NCBI GenBank assembly: GCA_934364985.1
Contig: CAKRMU010000006.1
Location: 62,001 to 126,000 of the forward strand
DNA: 64,000 nt
Direction of reading: 5' to 3'
Source of the DNA: an uncultured Porphyromonas sp.
GTDB lineage: Bacteria; Bacteroidota; Bacteroidia; Bacteroidales; Porphyromonadaceae
Shown: in pieces, positions 44,798 through 54,700 of the stretch
Position numbering within the stretch: position 1 is the first letter of the stretch
How the letters are laid out: the number at the start of each line of letters is the position of its first letter
Program-made: the position numbers and the translations under genes
The notes under the pieces: generated by a model
The model's input: only the letters and a program-made list of their open reading frames with translations
What the model was told of the DNA's origin: nothing
The model's database searches: none

Positions 44798-46015
44798 TTG
44801 AATAAATTAAGACAACATTTAGATAAGATCAAGCCAAACTTTCAAAAGGGTGGCAAGATGGCTAAGTTGGGTTCGGTATTTGAGGGCTTTGAGACCTTTC
44901 TCTTTGTTCCTAATACCACCAGCAAGCGTGGTGTACATATTCACGATGCCAATGATTCTAAGCGGACGATGATCATTGTGGTGATGGCTCTTATCCCTGC
45001 ACTGCTTTTTGGAATGTACAATGTGGGGTATCAGCATTTCCTTGTTATCGGTCAGAGTGTAGGCTTTTGGAAAATATTTGGATATGGATTCCTTGCAGTA
45101 TTACCTCAGATAATTGTCAGCTATTTGGTGGGGCTTGGTATTGAATTTACCGTAGCTCAGATAAAAGGTGAAGACATTGCTGAGGGATTCCTTGTGTCAG
45201 GTCTATTGATCCCTATGATTGTACCAGTTGATACCCCTTTGTGGCAGATTGCAATTGCGACAGCTTTTGCAGTCATATTCGCTAAAGAGGTTTTCGGTGG
45301 CACTGGATACAATGTATTTAATGTCGCACTCGTTACACGTGCATTCCTATTCTTTGCTTATCCTAAGCAAATGACGGGTGATTCTGTATTTATCCGTCTA
45401 AGATCTACCGCTGGCATAGGAACAGGTACACCTATTGATGCCTATACAGGTGCTACACCTTTGGGGCAAGTTGGAGTAACAGAGAGTGGTATTCCTGCTA
45501 TTACAAATGCAATTGGTGAACCATTAACTACATTGGATTATTTCCTTGGACTCATTCCAGGGTCTGTAGGAGAGACTTCTACTGCCGCTATCCTTATTGG
45601 TGCTGTACTCCTTTTAGTAACTGGTATTGCCAGTTGGAAAATAATGCTATCAATATTTGGAAGCGGATTCTTGACGGCATTAATGTTTAATGCGATTGGG
45701 GCAAATGGAGCGATGTGTCTTCCCGCTATTGACCATATCTTATTAGGTGGCTTTGCTTTTGGAGCTGTCTTTATGGCCACAGACCCGGTTACAGCCGCTC
45801 GTACAGAGAAAGGTAAATGGATTTATGGCATACTTATAGGTTTCTTTGCGATAGTCATAAGAACCCTTAATCCAGGATATCCAGAGGGTATGATGCTCGC
45901 TATCCTATTGATGAACATCTTTGCACCACTCATCGACTACTACGTCGTGGATGCCAATGTCCGGATGCGTGCTAAACGAACACAGAAAGCTACTGCTGTA
46001 GTAGAAGGTAAGTAA
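44798..46015 (+). CDS. nqrB: Na+-translocating NADH-quinone reductase subunit B
   Basis: 405 residues with about ten TM helices; starts with TTG at 44798. The covalent-FMN threonine lies in YTGATPLGQ (about residue 224), the site modified by ApbE. The N-terminal cytoplasmic stretch FVPNTTSKRGVHIHDANDSK precedes TM1, as in Vibrio NqrB. This subunit carries the Na+ channel together with NqrD and NqrE. Confidence 0.97.
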   Translation: MNKLRQHLDKIKPNFQKGGKMAKLGSVFEGFETFLFVPNTTSKRGVHIHDANDSKRTMIIVVMALIPALLFGMYNVGYQHFLVIGQSVGFWKIFGYGFLAVLPQIIVSYLVGLGIEFTVAQIKGEDIAEGFLVSGLLIPMIVPVDTPLWQIAIATAFAVIFAKEVFGGTGYNVFNVALVTRAFLFFAYPKQMTGDSVFIRLRSTAGIGTGTPIDAYTGATPLGQVGVTESGIPAITNAIGEPLTTLDYFLGLIPGSVGETSTAAILIGAVLLLVTGIASWKIMLSIFGSGFLTALMFNAIGANGAMCLPAIDHILLGGFAFGAVFMATDPVTAARTEKGKWIYGILIGFFAIVIRTLNPGYPEGMMLAILLMNIFAPLIDYYVVDANVRMRAKRTQKATAVVEGK

Positions 46016-46032
46016 TATATTCAAAAGGATTA

Positions 46033-46770
46033 ATGACGAAAGAAATGAAAAAGAATAGCAATACTTACGTGATCCTTTACTCTGCTATTATGGTTATCCT
46101 TGTAGCAGTGGGGTTAGCTTTTACTTCGGAAAGCTTGAAGAATAAGCAGACTAAAAACGTGAATAGTGATACGATGAGGCAGATCCTTCGTTCCCTACGT
46201 ATGAACCCTTCGCTTAAGGAATCTGAGGCGATGTTTAACGATATCATCACGGAAGCATATCTCGTTAATGAAAGTGGTGAGATTGTACCTGGATCCGAAG
46301 GTATAGGGGTAAAAGACAAGGCTTTTGCCACCTCTCTTTCTGAACTAAAGGTTAAAGATGGGAGACCTGGTACCACAGAGTTCCCTGTATTTGTAGCCAA
46401 TGTAGATGGTGAAAAGAAGTATATCTTAGGGATGTATGGTGCTGGTCTTTGGGGACCTATATGGGGCTATATCGCACTTAATGACGATGCTAATACAGTC
46501 TACGGGATCAATTTGGATCACGCAAGTGAGACCCCAGGGCTAGGTGCAGAGATTACTACGGATCGTTTTAGGAAGCAATTTGAAGGTAAGAAAATCTACA
46601 ATGAAGGTGAACTTAGAAGCATCGCCGTGGTGAAGCCGAGTGCAAAAATATCAGGTCAAGATCGGGTAGATGGTATCTCTGGTGGTACACTTACTTCTAA
46701 GGGAGTTAACTCTATGCTTTCCGATGCTCTTAACCTATACAAACCCTATCTAGAAACTTTGAGAAAGTAA
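46033..46770 (+). CDS. nqrC: Na+-translocating NADH-quinone reductase subunit C
   Basis: 245 residues: one N-terminal TM helix (about 12-30) and a periplasmic FMN domain. The flavinylated threonine is in DGISGGTLTSKGVN (about 214-227). The segment LDHASETPGLGAEI is also family-typical. 17 bp after nqrB. Confidence 0.96.
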   Translation: MTKEMKKNSNTYVILYSAIMVILVAVGLAFTSESLKNKQTKNVNSDTMRQILRSLRMNPSLKESEAMFNDIITEAYLVNESGEIVPGSEGIGVKDKAFATSLSELKVKDGRPGTTEFPVFVANVDGEKKYILGMYGAGLWGPIWGYIALNDDANTVYGINLDHASETPGLGAEITTDRFRKQFEGKKIYNEGELRSIAVVKPSAKISGQDRVDGISGGTLTSKGVNSMLSDALNLYKPYLETLRK

Positions 46771-46781
46771 GATTAATACTT

Positions 46782-47414
46782 ATGGCACTTTTTGATAAGA
46801 AAAATCGGGCAGCGTTGCTCGACCCTATAAATAAGAATAATCCTGTACTTGTCCAAGTATTAGGTATATGTTCGGCTTTGGCTGTTACGAGCAAATTAGC
46901 ACCTGCTATTGTGATGGCGGTATCCGTGACTATCGTAGTGGCTCTATCTAATGTCGTGATTTCGCTTCTTCGTAAGAGTATCCCTAATAACATCCGAGTG
47001 ATTGTTCAGCTCGTTGTTGTTGCCACTCTTGTAACGATAGTTAGTGAATTGCTTAAGGCATATGCCTTTGATTTGAATAAGCAATTATCGGTATACATTG
47101 GGTTGATTATTACCAATTGTATTTTGATGGGTCGCCTTGAAGCTTTTGCGATGACTAATAAACCATGGGCTTCGTTTCTGGATGGGATTGGCAATGGTTT
47201 AGGATATGGTCTTATCCTTGTTATTGTTGGATTTTTCCGTGAATTGATGGGATCGGGTACATTGCTTGGCTACAGAGTTATTCCAGACAGCTGGTATGTG
47301 GCTGGGTATGAGAATAATGGTCTCGCAATCTTACCACCAATGGCACTAATATTAGTTGCTTGCATCGTGTGGATTCAGAGGAGTAAACATCCTGACCTAC
47401 AAGAGGAGAAATGA
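46782..47414 (+). CDS. nqrD: Na+-translocating NADH-quinone reductase subunit D
   Basis: 210 residues, six TM helices in the inverted-repeat NqrD/RnfE fold. The iron-ligand region of the half-membrane helices is seen as GICSALAVTSKLAPA (Cys near 28) and NCILMGRLEAFAM (Cys near 111). These two Cys and the matching pair in NqrE hold the intramembrane iron centre. Confidence 0.96.
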   Translation: MALFDKKNRAALLDPINKNNPVLVQVLGICSALAVTSKLAPAIVMAVSVTIVVALSNVVISLLRKSIPNNIRVIVQLVVVATLVTIVSELLKAYAFDLNKQLSVYIGLIITNCILMGRLEAFAMTNKPWASFLDGIGNGLGYGLILVIVGFFRELMGSGTLLGYRVIPDSWYVAGYENNGLAILPPMALILVACIVWIQRSKHPDLQEEK

Positions 47415-47457
47415 TAAAGAGTAAGTGGATATAGATAACAAAGAAGATTAATTACGT

Positions 47458-48072
47458 ATGGAATATCTTAGTCTATTTGTAAGGTCCATTTTTGTGGACA
47501 ATATGATTTTTGCTTACTTCTTAGGTATGTGTTCGTACCTTGCCATTTCTAAGAATGTTAAGACATCTGTAGGACTTGGGGTAGCTGTTACCGTAGTGTT
47601 AACGCTGACATTACCTCTTAATTATCTCCTTGAAAACTACGTTCTAAAGCCAGGTGCTTTACAATGGATTGATCCGTCATTGGCTGATGTAGATTTGAGC
47701 TTTTTAAGCCTCATTATTTTCATTGCTGTGATTGCTGCATTTGTACAAATCCTTGAGATGGTTGTTGAGCGATATAGCCCTTCGTTGTATAATTCTTTGG
47801 GTATATTTCTTCCACTTATAGCAGTTAACTGTGCTATCCTTGGAGGATCGCTCTTTATGCAACAACGGGAGTTTGCGAATATTGGTCAGGCTGTTACCTA
47901 TGCATTTGGGTCTGGTATTGGCTGGATGCTTGCCATTGTTGGCTTGGCAGCTATTCGTGAAAAACTTGCCTATAATGACATCCCTAAGCCATTAAGAGGC
48001 TTTGGTATTGCCCTTATAATTACGGCACTTATGGGTATTGCCTTCCAATGCTTCTCCGGTCTCAGTTTGTGA
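47458..48072 (+). CDS. nqrE: Na+-translocating NADH-quinone reductase subunit E
   Basis: 204 residues, six TM helices, paired with NqrD. The Cys motifs [10 protein letters not shown] (about 24) and [12 protein letters not shown] (about 120) supply the other half of the membrane iron site. It starts 43 bp after nqrD. Confidence 0.96.
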   Translation: MEYLSLFVRSIFVDNMIFAYFLGMCSYLAISKNVKTSVGLGVAVTVVLTLTLPLNYLLENYVLKPGALQWIDPSLADVDLSFLSLIIFIAVIAAFVQILEMVVERYSPSLYNSLGIFLPLIAVNCAILGGSLFMQQREFANIGQAVTYAFGSGIGWMLAIVGLAAIREKLAYNDIPKPLRGFGIALIITALMGIAFQCFSGLSL

Positions 48073-48126
48073 CGTGGGGCATTTGATAGTAGACATTAAT
48101 TAGAAATAACATAAAAGATAAATATA

Positions 48127-49374
48127 ATGACAATCTTAGCAGTTTCTACTATATGGGTTAGTACAGTAGCCTTTTTGTTGCTGATACTCCTTTTAGTGGT
48201 ACTACTTTTATTAGCTCAAAAGAAGTTAGTACCTTCGGGAAATGTCACCATTACGATTAATGATGAGAAGAAGTTAGAAGTACCTCAGGGCGGATCACTA
48301 CTTACCACGCTACAGAATAAAGGCGTATATCTCTCGAGTGCTTGTGGGGGACAGGGTACCTGTGGTCAGTGTCGGTGTCGTGTCGTAAACGGCGGTGGCG
48401 AAATTTTAGCTACTGAAAAGCCCCATTTTAGTCGTAAAGAAATCAATCAGCAGTATCGTCTATCCTGCCAAGTAAAAGTAAAAGAAGACTTGAGCATTGT
48501 GGTACCTGAGTCTGTCTTTGGTGTAAAGGAATGGGAGTGCGAAGTGATATCCAATCGTAATGTAGCGTCTTTTATCAAGGAGTTTGTTGTGAGGTTACCT
48601 GAGGGCGAACATATGGACTTCAAGGCTGGATCGTATGCACAAATCCGTATTCCTAAGTACGAGGTTAAGTATTCCGATTTTACTGTAGAGGAGCCTTATA
48701 AAGCTGAATGGGATAAGTTTAAGATGTGGGATTTAGTCGCTAAGAATACCGAGGAAACAGTTCGTGCATATTCTATGGCTAATTATCCTGCAGAGGGTAA
48801 TATCATCACCCTCAATGTGCGTATCGCTACACCACCTTTTGATAAAAAGAATGGCGGATGGATGAAGGTGCCTCCTGGCATTGCTTCATCTTATATATAT
48901 AGTCTCAAGCCGGGTGATAAAGTACGTATGTCTGGACCTTACGGAGAATTTCATATCCATGATACAAATGCCGAGATGCTCTATATCGGTGGCGGTGCTG
49001 GTATGGCTCCTCTTAGGGCACAAATCCTACACCTATTCAATACTCTGAAAACGGGTAGAAAGGTATCATACTGGTATGGAGCTCGCTCTAAAGTTGAGAT
49101 CTTCTACGAAAAAGATTTCCGTGAGCTTGAAGAGAAGTTCCCTAACTTCTCATTTCACATTGCACTTTCTGCAGCATTGCCAGAGGATAATTGGACAGGC
49201 TACACAGGATTTATCCACCAAGTTATTTTTGATAATTACCTTAAAGATCATCCAGCACCTGAGGATATCGAGTACTATATGTGTGGACCTGGACCTATGG
49301 CGGCTTCTGTACTTAAGATGCTTGATGAGTTAGGCGTTTCACGCGATAATATCTATTTCGATGACTTCGGTTGA
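48127..49374 (+). CDS. nqrF: Na+-translocating NADH-quinone reductase subunit F
   Basis: 415 residues; the NADH-oxidising entry subunit. One N-terminal TM helix (about 8-28), a ferredoxin domain with the 2Fe-2S Cys pattern [14 protein letters not shown] and a fourth Cys in RLSCQV, then FAD ([10 protein letters not shown]) and NAD ([21 protein letters not shown]) domains. Electrons pass NADH to FAD to 2Fe-2S and on to NqrD/E. A strong terminator follows. Confidence 0.97.
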   Translation: MTILAVSTIWVSTVAFLLLILLLVVLLLLAQKKLVPSGNVTITINDEKKLEVPQGGSLLTTLQNKGVYLSSACGGQGTCGQCRCRVVNGGGEILATEKPHFSRKEINQQYRLSCQVKVKEDLSIVVPESVFGVKEWECEVISNRNVASFIKEFVVRLPEGEHMDFKAGSYAQIRIPKYEVKYSDFTVEEPYKAEWDKFKMWDLVAKNTEETVRAYSMANYPAEGNIITLNVRIATPPFDKKNGGWMKVPPGIASSYIYSLKPGDKVRMSGPYGEFHIHDTNAEMLYIGGGAGMAPLRAQILHLFNTLKTGRKVSYWYGARSKVEIFYEKDFRELEEKFPNFSFHIALSAALPEDNWTGYTGFIHQVIFDNYLKDHPAPEDIEYYMCGPGPMAASVLKMLDELGVSRDNIYFDDFG

Positions 49375-49407
49375 TAAGTAATCAAGCAGTAAGTTATATT
49401 TTTTAGC

Positions 49408-49452
49408 AGTGCATAGGGTTCCTAATAGGATTACCCTATGCACTACTTTTTT
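49408..49452 (+). terminator. Terminator of the nqr operon
   Basis: A 12-bp stem (AGTGCATAGGGT 49408-49419 with ACCCTATGCACT 49433-49444) followed by ACTTTTTT. Confidence 0.93.
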
Positions 49453-49476
49453 ATGAAGCTAAATATTGGTCGGAGT

Positions 49477-49568
49477 AGATATGCGGAATACGTTTAGAAG
49501 GATTCCGGGTATTCCTCCTAAGGAATACCTGGTATTATTATTAGCGAATATAAGGTATCCTCTTTTTG
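49477..49568. repeat. 23-nt tandem array F, four units
   Basis: Units begin at 49477, 49500, 49523 and 49546. Cores include GGATTCCGGGTATTCC and GAATACCTGGTATTA. It sits between the nqr terminator and the dapA promoter; the remainder of this 396-bp gap is plain AT-rich DNA. Confidence 0.83.
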
Positions 49569-49723
49569 TATTTTATCTCACCTAATCTGTAAATGCCTAA
49601 TACTAATGCCTACTTAGTCTATGAGATATAATTCCTGTATGATAGTTTTTCAAACGAATCTTTTGTAAAATAAAAGACTGGCTTGATACCACAATTGTAC
49701 CTTTATTTTTACTATCTTTTTTG

Positions 49724-49731
49724 TACATTTG
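49724..49731 (+). promoter_or_regulatory. Promoter -7 element of dapA
   Basis: TACATTTG matches TAnnTTTG. Its position rules out the TTG at 49729 as the dapA start and favours the ATG at 49771. Confidence 0.65.
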
Positions 49732-49770
49732 CGTAGACTGAAACAAAGAATGGGGAGGGGTGATTTAGGT

Positions 49771-50691
49771 ATGATGAGTAATATTGACGGAGGGCTTTAC
49801 TTAAAAGGATTGGGGACAGCCCTTGTTACGCCTTTCAAAGAAGATAGGAGCGTCGACTATAATGTGTTAGAGCAATTGGTTGAGCGTCAAATAGAGGGAG
49901 GAGCTGATTTCTTGGTCGTTCTTGGTACAACAGCCGAGACTCCTACACTTAGTAGGGCAGAGCAAGATGTGATTATCCGTACTTGTGCCAAAGTTAATGA
50001 TGGTAGAGTACCGATGGTAGTCGGTGTGTCGCACAATGGTACACTTAGGGTTATAGATAGGCTTAAGACAATGCCCCAGGAGGGCGTTGATGCAGTCTTG
50101 ATAGTATGCCCCTACTATAATAAGCCTTCGCAAGAAGGACTATATCAGCATTTTAAGGTGATTTCGGAGGAGTCGCCATTCCCTATTGTTCTCTATAATG
50201 TCCCAGCACGGACTTCAGTGAATATGTTGCCTGCGACGACACTTCGTTTAGCTCAGGATTGCCCTAATATTATTGGGATAAAAGAGGCCAGTGGTATTGT
50301 AGGACAAATTGATCTCGTCTCTAAACAGAGGGTCAATGACTTTTTTGTACTCTCTGGTGATGATACGATTACTTTTCCATTAATGGCGATGGGTATCGAT
50401 GGAGTAGTTTCTGTGATAGGTAATGTCTTCCCAAAGACATTTGGCAAGATGGTACACCTCATGCAGGAAAATAAATATGAAGAAGCTCTTGTGATACATC
50501 ATTTCTTTAAGGAATTGTATGGGTTGCTTTTTGTAGATGGTAACCCTGTAGGTGTGAAATGTGCTATGGCACAATTGGGATTGCTTGACGAGGTGCTGCG
50601 GTTACCCTTAGTGCGGATGCAAAGTCCCAATAGAGAGTTAATGATTGAGCAAATAGAGTTGCTCAGGACATCGGGTATACTTATAGATTGA
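49771..50691 (+). CDS. dapA: 4-hydroxy-tetrahydrodipicolinate synthase
   Basis: About 306 residues from the ATG at 49771 (a second ATG follows directly); GGGGAGGGG just upstream is the ribosome site. A frame opening at 49729 would start inside the promoter. DapA condenses pyruvate with aspartate semialdehyde for lysine and diaminopimelate. Catalytic Lys is in IIGIKEASG, the Tyr in LYNVPARTSVN, and the substrate Thr pair in LGTTAETPTLS, where most family members read TTGE. N-acetylneuraminate lyase-type relatives cannot be fully excluded, but length and motifs favour DapA. Confidence 0.93.
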   Translation: MMSNIDGGLYLKGLGTALVTPFKEDRSVDYNVLEQLVERQIEGGADFLVVLGTTAETPTLSRAEQDVIIRTCAKVNDGRVPMVVGVSHNGTLRVIDRLKTMPQEGVDAVLIVCPYYNKPSQEGLYQHFKVISEESPFPIVLYNVPARTSVNMLPATTLRLAQDCPNIIGIKEASGIVGQIDLVSKQRVNDFFVLSGDDTITFPLMAMGIDGVVSVIGNVFPKTFGKMVHLMQENKYEEALVIHHFFKELYGLLFVDGNPVGVKCAMAQLGLLDEVLRLPLVRMQSPNRELMIEQIELLRTSGILID

Positions 50692-50706
50692 TTATTATTA
50701 TACGAT

Positions 50707-51987
50707 ATGAGTGATACGATTTTAAAGAATAATGAGAGTGTAGGTGTGCTTAAGTTTAAGCTAATTGTGATGAACTTCCTTCAGTTTGCAGTATGGGGTT
50801 CTTGGCTTATTTCTTTAGGTGCATACTTGGGAGGAACGTTACATTTTAGTGGCATCCAAATAGGAAGTTTCTTCGCGACTATGGGGATTGCATCAATATT
50901 TATGCCAACGTTGATGGGTATTATTGCTGACAAGTGGATTGCTCCTGAACGTTTGATATCCCTATGTCACTTAGTGGCAGGTGCTTTTATGTTTTGGGCT
51001 GCCCAGCAAATAGATTATGGTAGTTTGTATGCTTTGATTTTGCTTAGTGTGTGCTTTTATATGCCTACATTAGGACTCACAAATGCAGTGGCATATAGTA
51101 AGCTTACAGCAAATGGCTTAGATACAGTGAAGCATTTTCCGCCCATCCGTGTGTTTGGAACGATAGGGTTTATTGTAGCAATGCTGGTAGTAGACTGGGT
51201 GGGTGCTAAGATGACTAATATGCAACTTTATATCTCAGGAGGGCTATCTATACTTATAGCTATTTATATGTTTGTATTTAGTCCTACTCCAATAATTAAA
51301 AAGGAAAAGTCTGAACAAGATACTTGGGTAGAGAAATTGGGACTCCAAGCATTTGCTCTTTTCAAAGAGCGTCGGATGGCTATTTTCTTTATCTTTAGTA
51401 TGCTTCTTGGTATTTGCTTACAGATAACTAATGGTTATGCCAATGATTATTTGACTAATTTTTTCGGTCAAATGCCAGAATATGCCAATAGTTTTGGTGT
51501 AACACATTCGGGAACATTGATCTCTCTCTCTCAAATATCTGAAGCATTGTGTATCCTCTTAATTCCATTTTTCTTAAAGCGATTTGGAATTAAGGCTGTG
51601 ATGCTGATTAGTCTTTTTGCTTGGGTGATAAGGTTTGGCTTCCTTGGATTAGGCAATCCGGGCGATGGACTTTGGTTACTGATCATGTCAATGATTGTGT
51701 ATGGCGTTGCATTTGATTTCTTTAATATCTCTGGATCGCTTTACGTAGACAATAATACGCACCCAAGTATTCGGAGTAGTGCTCAGGGGGTATTCCTAAT
51801 GATGACCAATGGCTTTGGTTCTTTTATTGGTTCTTATGTTGCGGGCTGGGTTGTCGATGCAAAAGGTTACCCCACCTCTTGGTATATCTTCTCAATGTAT
51901 GCCCTTGTAGTGACGATAGCTTTTTATTTCTTATTTAAGGATAGTAAGGATAGTAATAAAAAGCATGTAGGTGTAGACTTAGTTTAA
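50707..51987 (+). CDS. Nucleoside-permease-like MFS transporter (NupG/XapB type)
   Basis: 426 residues with 12 TM helices. FKLIVMNFLQFAVWGSWLIS at the N-terminus and TLMGIIADKWIAPERL after TM2 are hallmarks of the nucleoside:H+ symporter branch of the MFS. DNNTHPSIRSSAQGVF between TM10 and TM11 is also typical. It probably imports nucleosides. It follows dapA by 15 bp, an unrelated metabolic role, so the linkage is probably only positional. Confidence 0.88.
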   Translation: MSDTILKNNESVGVLKFKLIVMNFLQFAVWGSWLISLGAYLGGTLHFSGIQIGSFFATMGIASIFMPTLMGIIADKWIAPERLISLCHLVAGAFMFWAAQQIDYGSLYALILLSVCFYMPTLGLTNAVAYSKLTANGLDTVKHFPPIRVFGTIGFIVAMLVVDWVGAKMTNMQLYISGGLSILIAIYMFVFSPTPIIKKEKSEQDTWVEKLGLQAFALFKERRMAIFFIFSMLLGICLQITNGYANDYLTNFFGQMPEYANSFGVTHSGTLISLSQISEALCILLIPFFLKRFGIKAVMLISLFAWVIRFGFLGLGNPGDGLWLLIMSMIVYGVAFDFFNISGSLYVDNNTHPSIRSSAQGVFLMMTNGFGSFIGSYVAGWVVDAKGYPTSWYIFSMYALVVTIAFYFLFKDSKDSNKKHVGVDLV

Positions 51988-51992
51988 TAATC

Positions 51993-53987
51993 ATGAGAAA
52001 TTTACAAGATTCTGATATTTCGCTTTTAAAAGATAATGGATGTCGTTCCGGTAATTGGGCTGATATCTCTGTGTGTGATAACTTTGATCCAAATTGGTGC
52101 CATTACGTTAAGTTTTCAGGTAAATGCACAATTGGCGACCTCAGTGGGACAAGAACGGATCAATATGGTGTGGAAATACCTAATGGAATTTATTCTGCTA
52201 CGATACACAATAGTACGATAGGGAATGGTGTATGTATAGACCATATTCACAATTGTTTATCAAATTATGATGTAGCGGATGGTGTCATGATTTCTAATGT
52301 AGATGTCGTGGCGATGAAAGGCAAAAGCTCATTTGGTGTGGGTGTCCGTGCTTCTGTGCTTAATGAAACTGGTGGTGTAGAGGTCCCCATTTCTCGTAAT
52401 CTTAACGCACAAGTGGCATATATGATGACCTTAATGGGACACCAAGATCAGGCTCTTAGGGCAGCTTTAATTAACCTTATTGACGAGGAGGCAGAGAAAA
52501 TATCATCACAAAGAGGTACCATTGAAGCAAATGCTGTCATTAGGAATGTAGGTGCGATCATTAATACATTCGTAGGAACAAGTACGGTTATTGAGGGTGC
52601 TACTGTACTTGAGAATTGTAGCTTGTGTAGTAGTGAGGAACACCCTGTATATATCGGATATAATGTGCAAGGTAAGGATTTTATTGCCTCCCTTGGTGCT
52701 AAAATAGGTGGAGGATCTATCGTGGAGCGATGTTTTGTGGGGCAATCTTGCCATGTCAATCATCTTTTCTCGGCTCATGATTCATTGTTGTTTGCGAATT
52801 GCAATTTAGAGAATGGCGAAGCTTGTGCGGTCTTTGCCGGTCCTTTTACCGTTTCATGTCACAAAAGTAGTTTGCTCATTGCTGGCCATTTCTCATTCCT
52901 TAATGCAGGTAGTGGTTCAAACCAAAGTAATCATTTGTATAAACTTGGTCCTATACATCAAGGTGTAGTTGAGCGTGGTTCTAAGACAAGCTCAGACTCA
53001 TATATCCTTTGGCCATCTCGGATAGGGGCCTTTACGTTGGTCATGGGTCGGCACGTCCATAATGTGGATACAACGGACTTCCCATTTAGTTACTTGATTG
53101 AGAATGATAATAAGAGTTACCTTTTCCCCGGGCGAAACTTACTAAGCATAGGTACTATGAGGGATGCCAAAAAGTGGCCATCTCGAGATAAGCGACCTAA
53201 GACATCACGCCTTGACTGTATCAACTATAATATGCTGAGTCCATTTACAGTCGGGAAAATGGTATGTGCATACAAAACACTTCAAAGTCTTGAGCATAAT
53301 TTAGGCATACATGACTATGTTTACGTATACAATAGCTTGTTTATAAAAGCTACAAGTCTCAGAAAAGGGATAGAGATATATCGCTGGGGAATAGAAAAAT
53401 ATTTAGGCAGTAAACTTATCCAGAGGTTAGAACAGAAATTTGGAAATGCACAAATTACTTCCGAAACATCTCTGCAAGAAGCTTTGGCTCCTGACCATAA
53501 TAATGGTAGGGGGGAGTGGATAGATATGAGCGGTATGTTAGCTCCTCTTCAAGGTATTAATGAGATAAATGCTGACATCAAGAGCGGTAAAATAGATTCT
53601 TTACTTTTGGTTAATGATGCGATTCGTACCATCCATCAAGAATATTATGACTTGGAGTGGGATTGGAGCTATGATCTGCTATGTCGCTGGTACGGTATAG
53701 ACAATGAGCACCCCATTACTGCGGATATAGTTAAAGTAATTATCAATAATTGGCTGATCGCAGTTAAGTCAATAGATCAGGCATTTCTTAAGGATGCTCA
53801 CAAAGAATATAACGTAATAGCTCGTGTCAACTTTGGCATTCAGCAAGAAGACAATGGTACATATAGCGATCGTGTAGAACAACAATATCAAGAGAATACA
53901 ATCGTACAATCGGTGCGTGATCATATAGAGCGTAAGGCAGTGGTGAGTGCAAATATACTTTCGCAGTTATCGTCGCTTTTGTCGTAG
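51993..53987 (+). CDS. DUF4954 protein with left-handed beta-helix repeats
   Basis: 664 residues, no signal peptide. The central part (about 55-330) contains hexapeptide-like beta-helix turns such as IGNGVCIDHIHN, VIEGATVLENCSL and IGGGSIVERCFVG, as in acyl- and nucleotidyl-transferases. The C-terminal 250 residues are helical and specific to the DUF4954 family, which is largely restricted to Bacteroidota and spirochaetes. A sugar-nucleotide or acyl transfer role is possible from the fold, but the activity is unknown. It ends the dapA transcript; only a weak A/T hairpin follows. Confidence 0.85.
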   Translation: MRNLQDSDISLLKDNGCRSGNWADISVCDNFDPNWCHYVKFSGKCTIGDLSGTRTDQYGVEIPNGIYSATIHNSTIGNGVCIDHIHNCLSNYDVADGVMISNVDVVAMKGKSSFGVGVRASVLNETGGVEVPISRNLNAQVAYMMTLMGHQDQALRAALINLIDEEAEKISSQRGTIEANAVIRNVGAIINTFVGTSTVIEGATVLENCSLCSSEEHPVYIGYNVQGKDFIASLGAKIGGGSIVERCFVGQSCHVNHLFSAHDSLLFANCNLENGEACAVFAGPFTVSCHKSSLLIAGHFSFLNAGSGSNQSNHLYKLGPIHQGVVERGSKTSSDSYILWPSRIGAFTLVMGRHVHNVDTTDFPFSYLIENDNKSYLFPGRNLLSIGTMRDAKKWPSRDKRPKTSRLDCINYNMLSPFTVGKMVCAYKTLQSLEHNLGIHDYVYVYNSLFIKATSLRKGIEIYRWGIEKYLGSKLIQRLEQKFGNAQITSETSLQEALAPDHNNGRGEWIDMSGMLAPLQGINEINADIKSGKIDSLLLVNDAIRTIHQEYYDLEWDWSYDLLCRWYGIDNEHPITADIVKVIINNWLIAVKSIDQAFLKDAHKEYNVIARVNFGIQQEDNGTYSDRVEQQYQENTIVQSVRDHIERKAVVSANILSQLSSLLS

Positions 53988-54156
53988 ATGAATGATATCT
54001 CAAAAAGTAGTTTTTTCGAGAGTAGATGTATTTATTGCACGCTTAATGGGTCGTTTAATTTCGATATTTAGGTGCTTTTATTAGCAATGCAAAGGTTTTT
54101 AATACGTTACAACGAAAATTCTTGATCCAATCTTTTAGAATAACAATTAAAAGTGT
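53988..54156. other. Gap between DUF4954 gene and HU promoter
   Basis: AT-rich; contains an A5/T6 hairpin just after the stop that may act as a weak terminator. Nothing else is seen. Confidence 0.4.
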
Positions 54157-54164
54157 TACCTTTG
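54133..54164 (+). promoter_or_regulatory. Promoter of the HU gene
   Basis: TACCTTTG at 54157-54164 is a full -7 match; TTTT at 54133-54136 at the right spacing (20 nt) is one mismatch from TTTG. The leader to the HU ATG is about 97 nt. Confidence 0.75.
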
Positions 54165-54267
54165 CAGTCCTGACACACTATGCAGTTGCATAATGTATTA
54201 TTTGTAGGATTTGTAGTGCCACACTATGTGGTTCATTAGTATATAACGATATAAAGATATAACAGCC

Positions 54268-54552
54268 ATGACAAAAGCAGAACTCGTAGGGGAAATCTCT
54301 AGGAAAACTGGTCTTGAAAAGAAGCAAGTGTTGGAGACAGTCGAAACTTTTATGGAAGTGGTAAGCAGTAGCTTATCGGCTGGTGAGCCAGTTTATCTCC
54401 GTGGTTTCGGTAGTTTCATTGTTAAACAACGTGCTGCTAAGACAGCTCGTAATATCACAAAGAATACGACTATACAATTGCCAGCTCGTAAGGTGCCTGC
54501 ATTTAAGCCCTCTAAAACGCTGTCAGTGAAAATAGACAAGAAGAATGCTTAA
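54268..54552 (+). CDS. HU family DNA-binding protein
   Basis: 94 residues, a histone-like dimeric protein that bends and compacts DNA. The N-terminal helices (MTKAELVGEISRKTGLEKKQ) and the DNA-binding beta arm (GFGSFIVKQRAAKTARNI), followed by PAFKPSKTL, are canonical. This is the HU subclass found upstream of rng in Bacteroidales. It has its own strong promoter and reads on towards the 29-codon gene and rng. Confidence 0.96.
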   Translation: MTKAELVGEISRKTGLEKKQVLETVETFMEVVSSSLSAGEPVYLRGFGSFIVKQRAAKTARNITKNTTIQLPARKVPAFKPSKTLSVKIDKKNA

Positions 54553-54595
54553 TCTACGATTAGGCGAATGATAATATTTTTATTTTTAGTGTAAT

Positions 54596-54685
54596 ATGCC
54601 AAGCGGAAAGAAAAGAAAGAGACATAAGATGTCTACTCATAAGCGTAAGAAAAGACTACGTAAGAACCGCCACAAGAAGAAGTGA
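54596..54685 (+). CDS. 29-residue very basic AURKAIP1/COX24-like protein
   Basis: A 29-codon gene: MPSGKKRKRHKMSTHKRKKR followed by LRKNRHKKK. About 60 percent Lys/Arg, with four His. The pattern KRKRHKM-x-x-HKRKKRLRK-x-x-HK matches the AURKAIP1/COX24 (mS38-like) tail seen in tiny ribosome-associated proteins of Bacteroidota. It lies 43 bp after HU in front of rng, the order usual for Bacteroidales. Ribosome association is inferred from family and composition. Shorter than standard gene-calling limits, so easily missed. Confidence 0.8.
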   Translation: MPSGKKRKRHKMSTHKRKKRLRKNRHKKK

Positions 54686-54700
54686 TAGGGGAACTGTCAT

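Noticed and set aside
43400-49374. Rnf complex instead of Na+-NQR
   Set aside because: The first subunit is NqrA-like without the 4Fe-4S Cys motifs of RnfC, NqrF with 2Fe-2S, FAD and NAD domains is present, and no RnfB is found.
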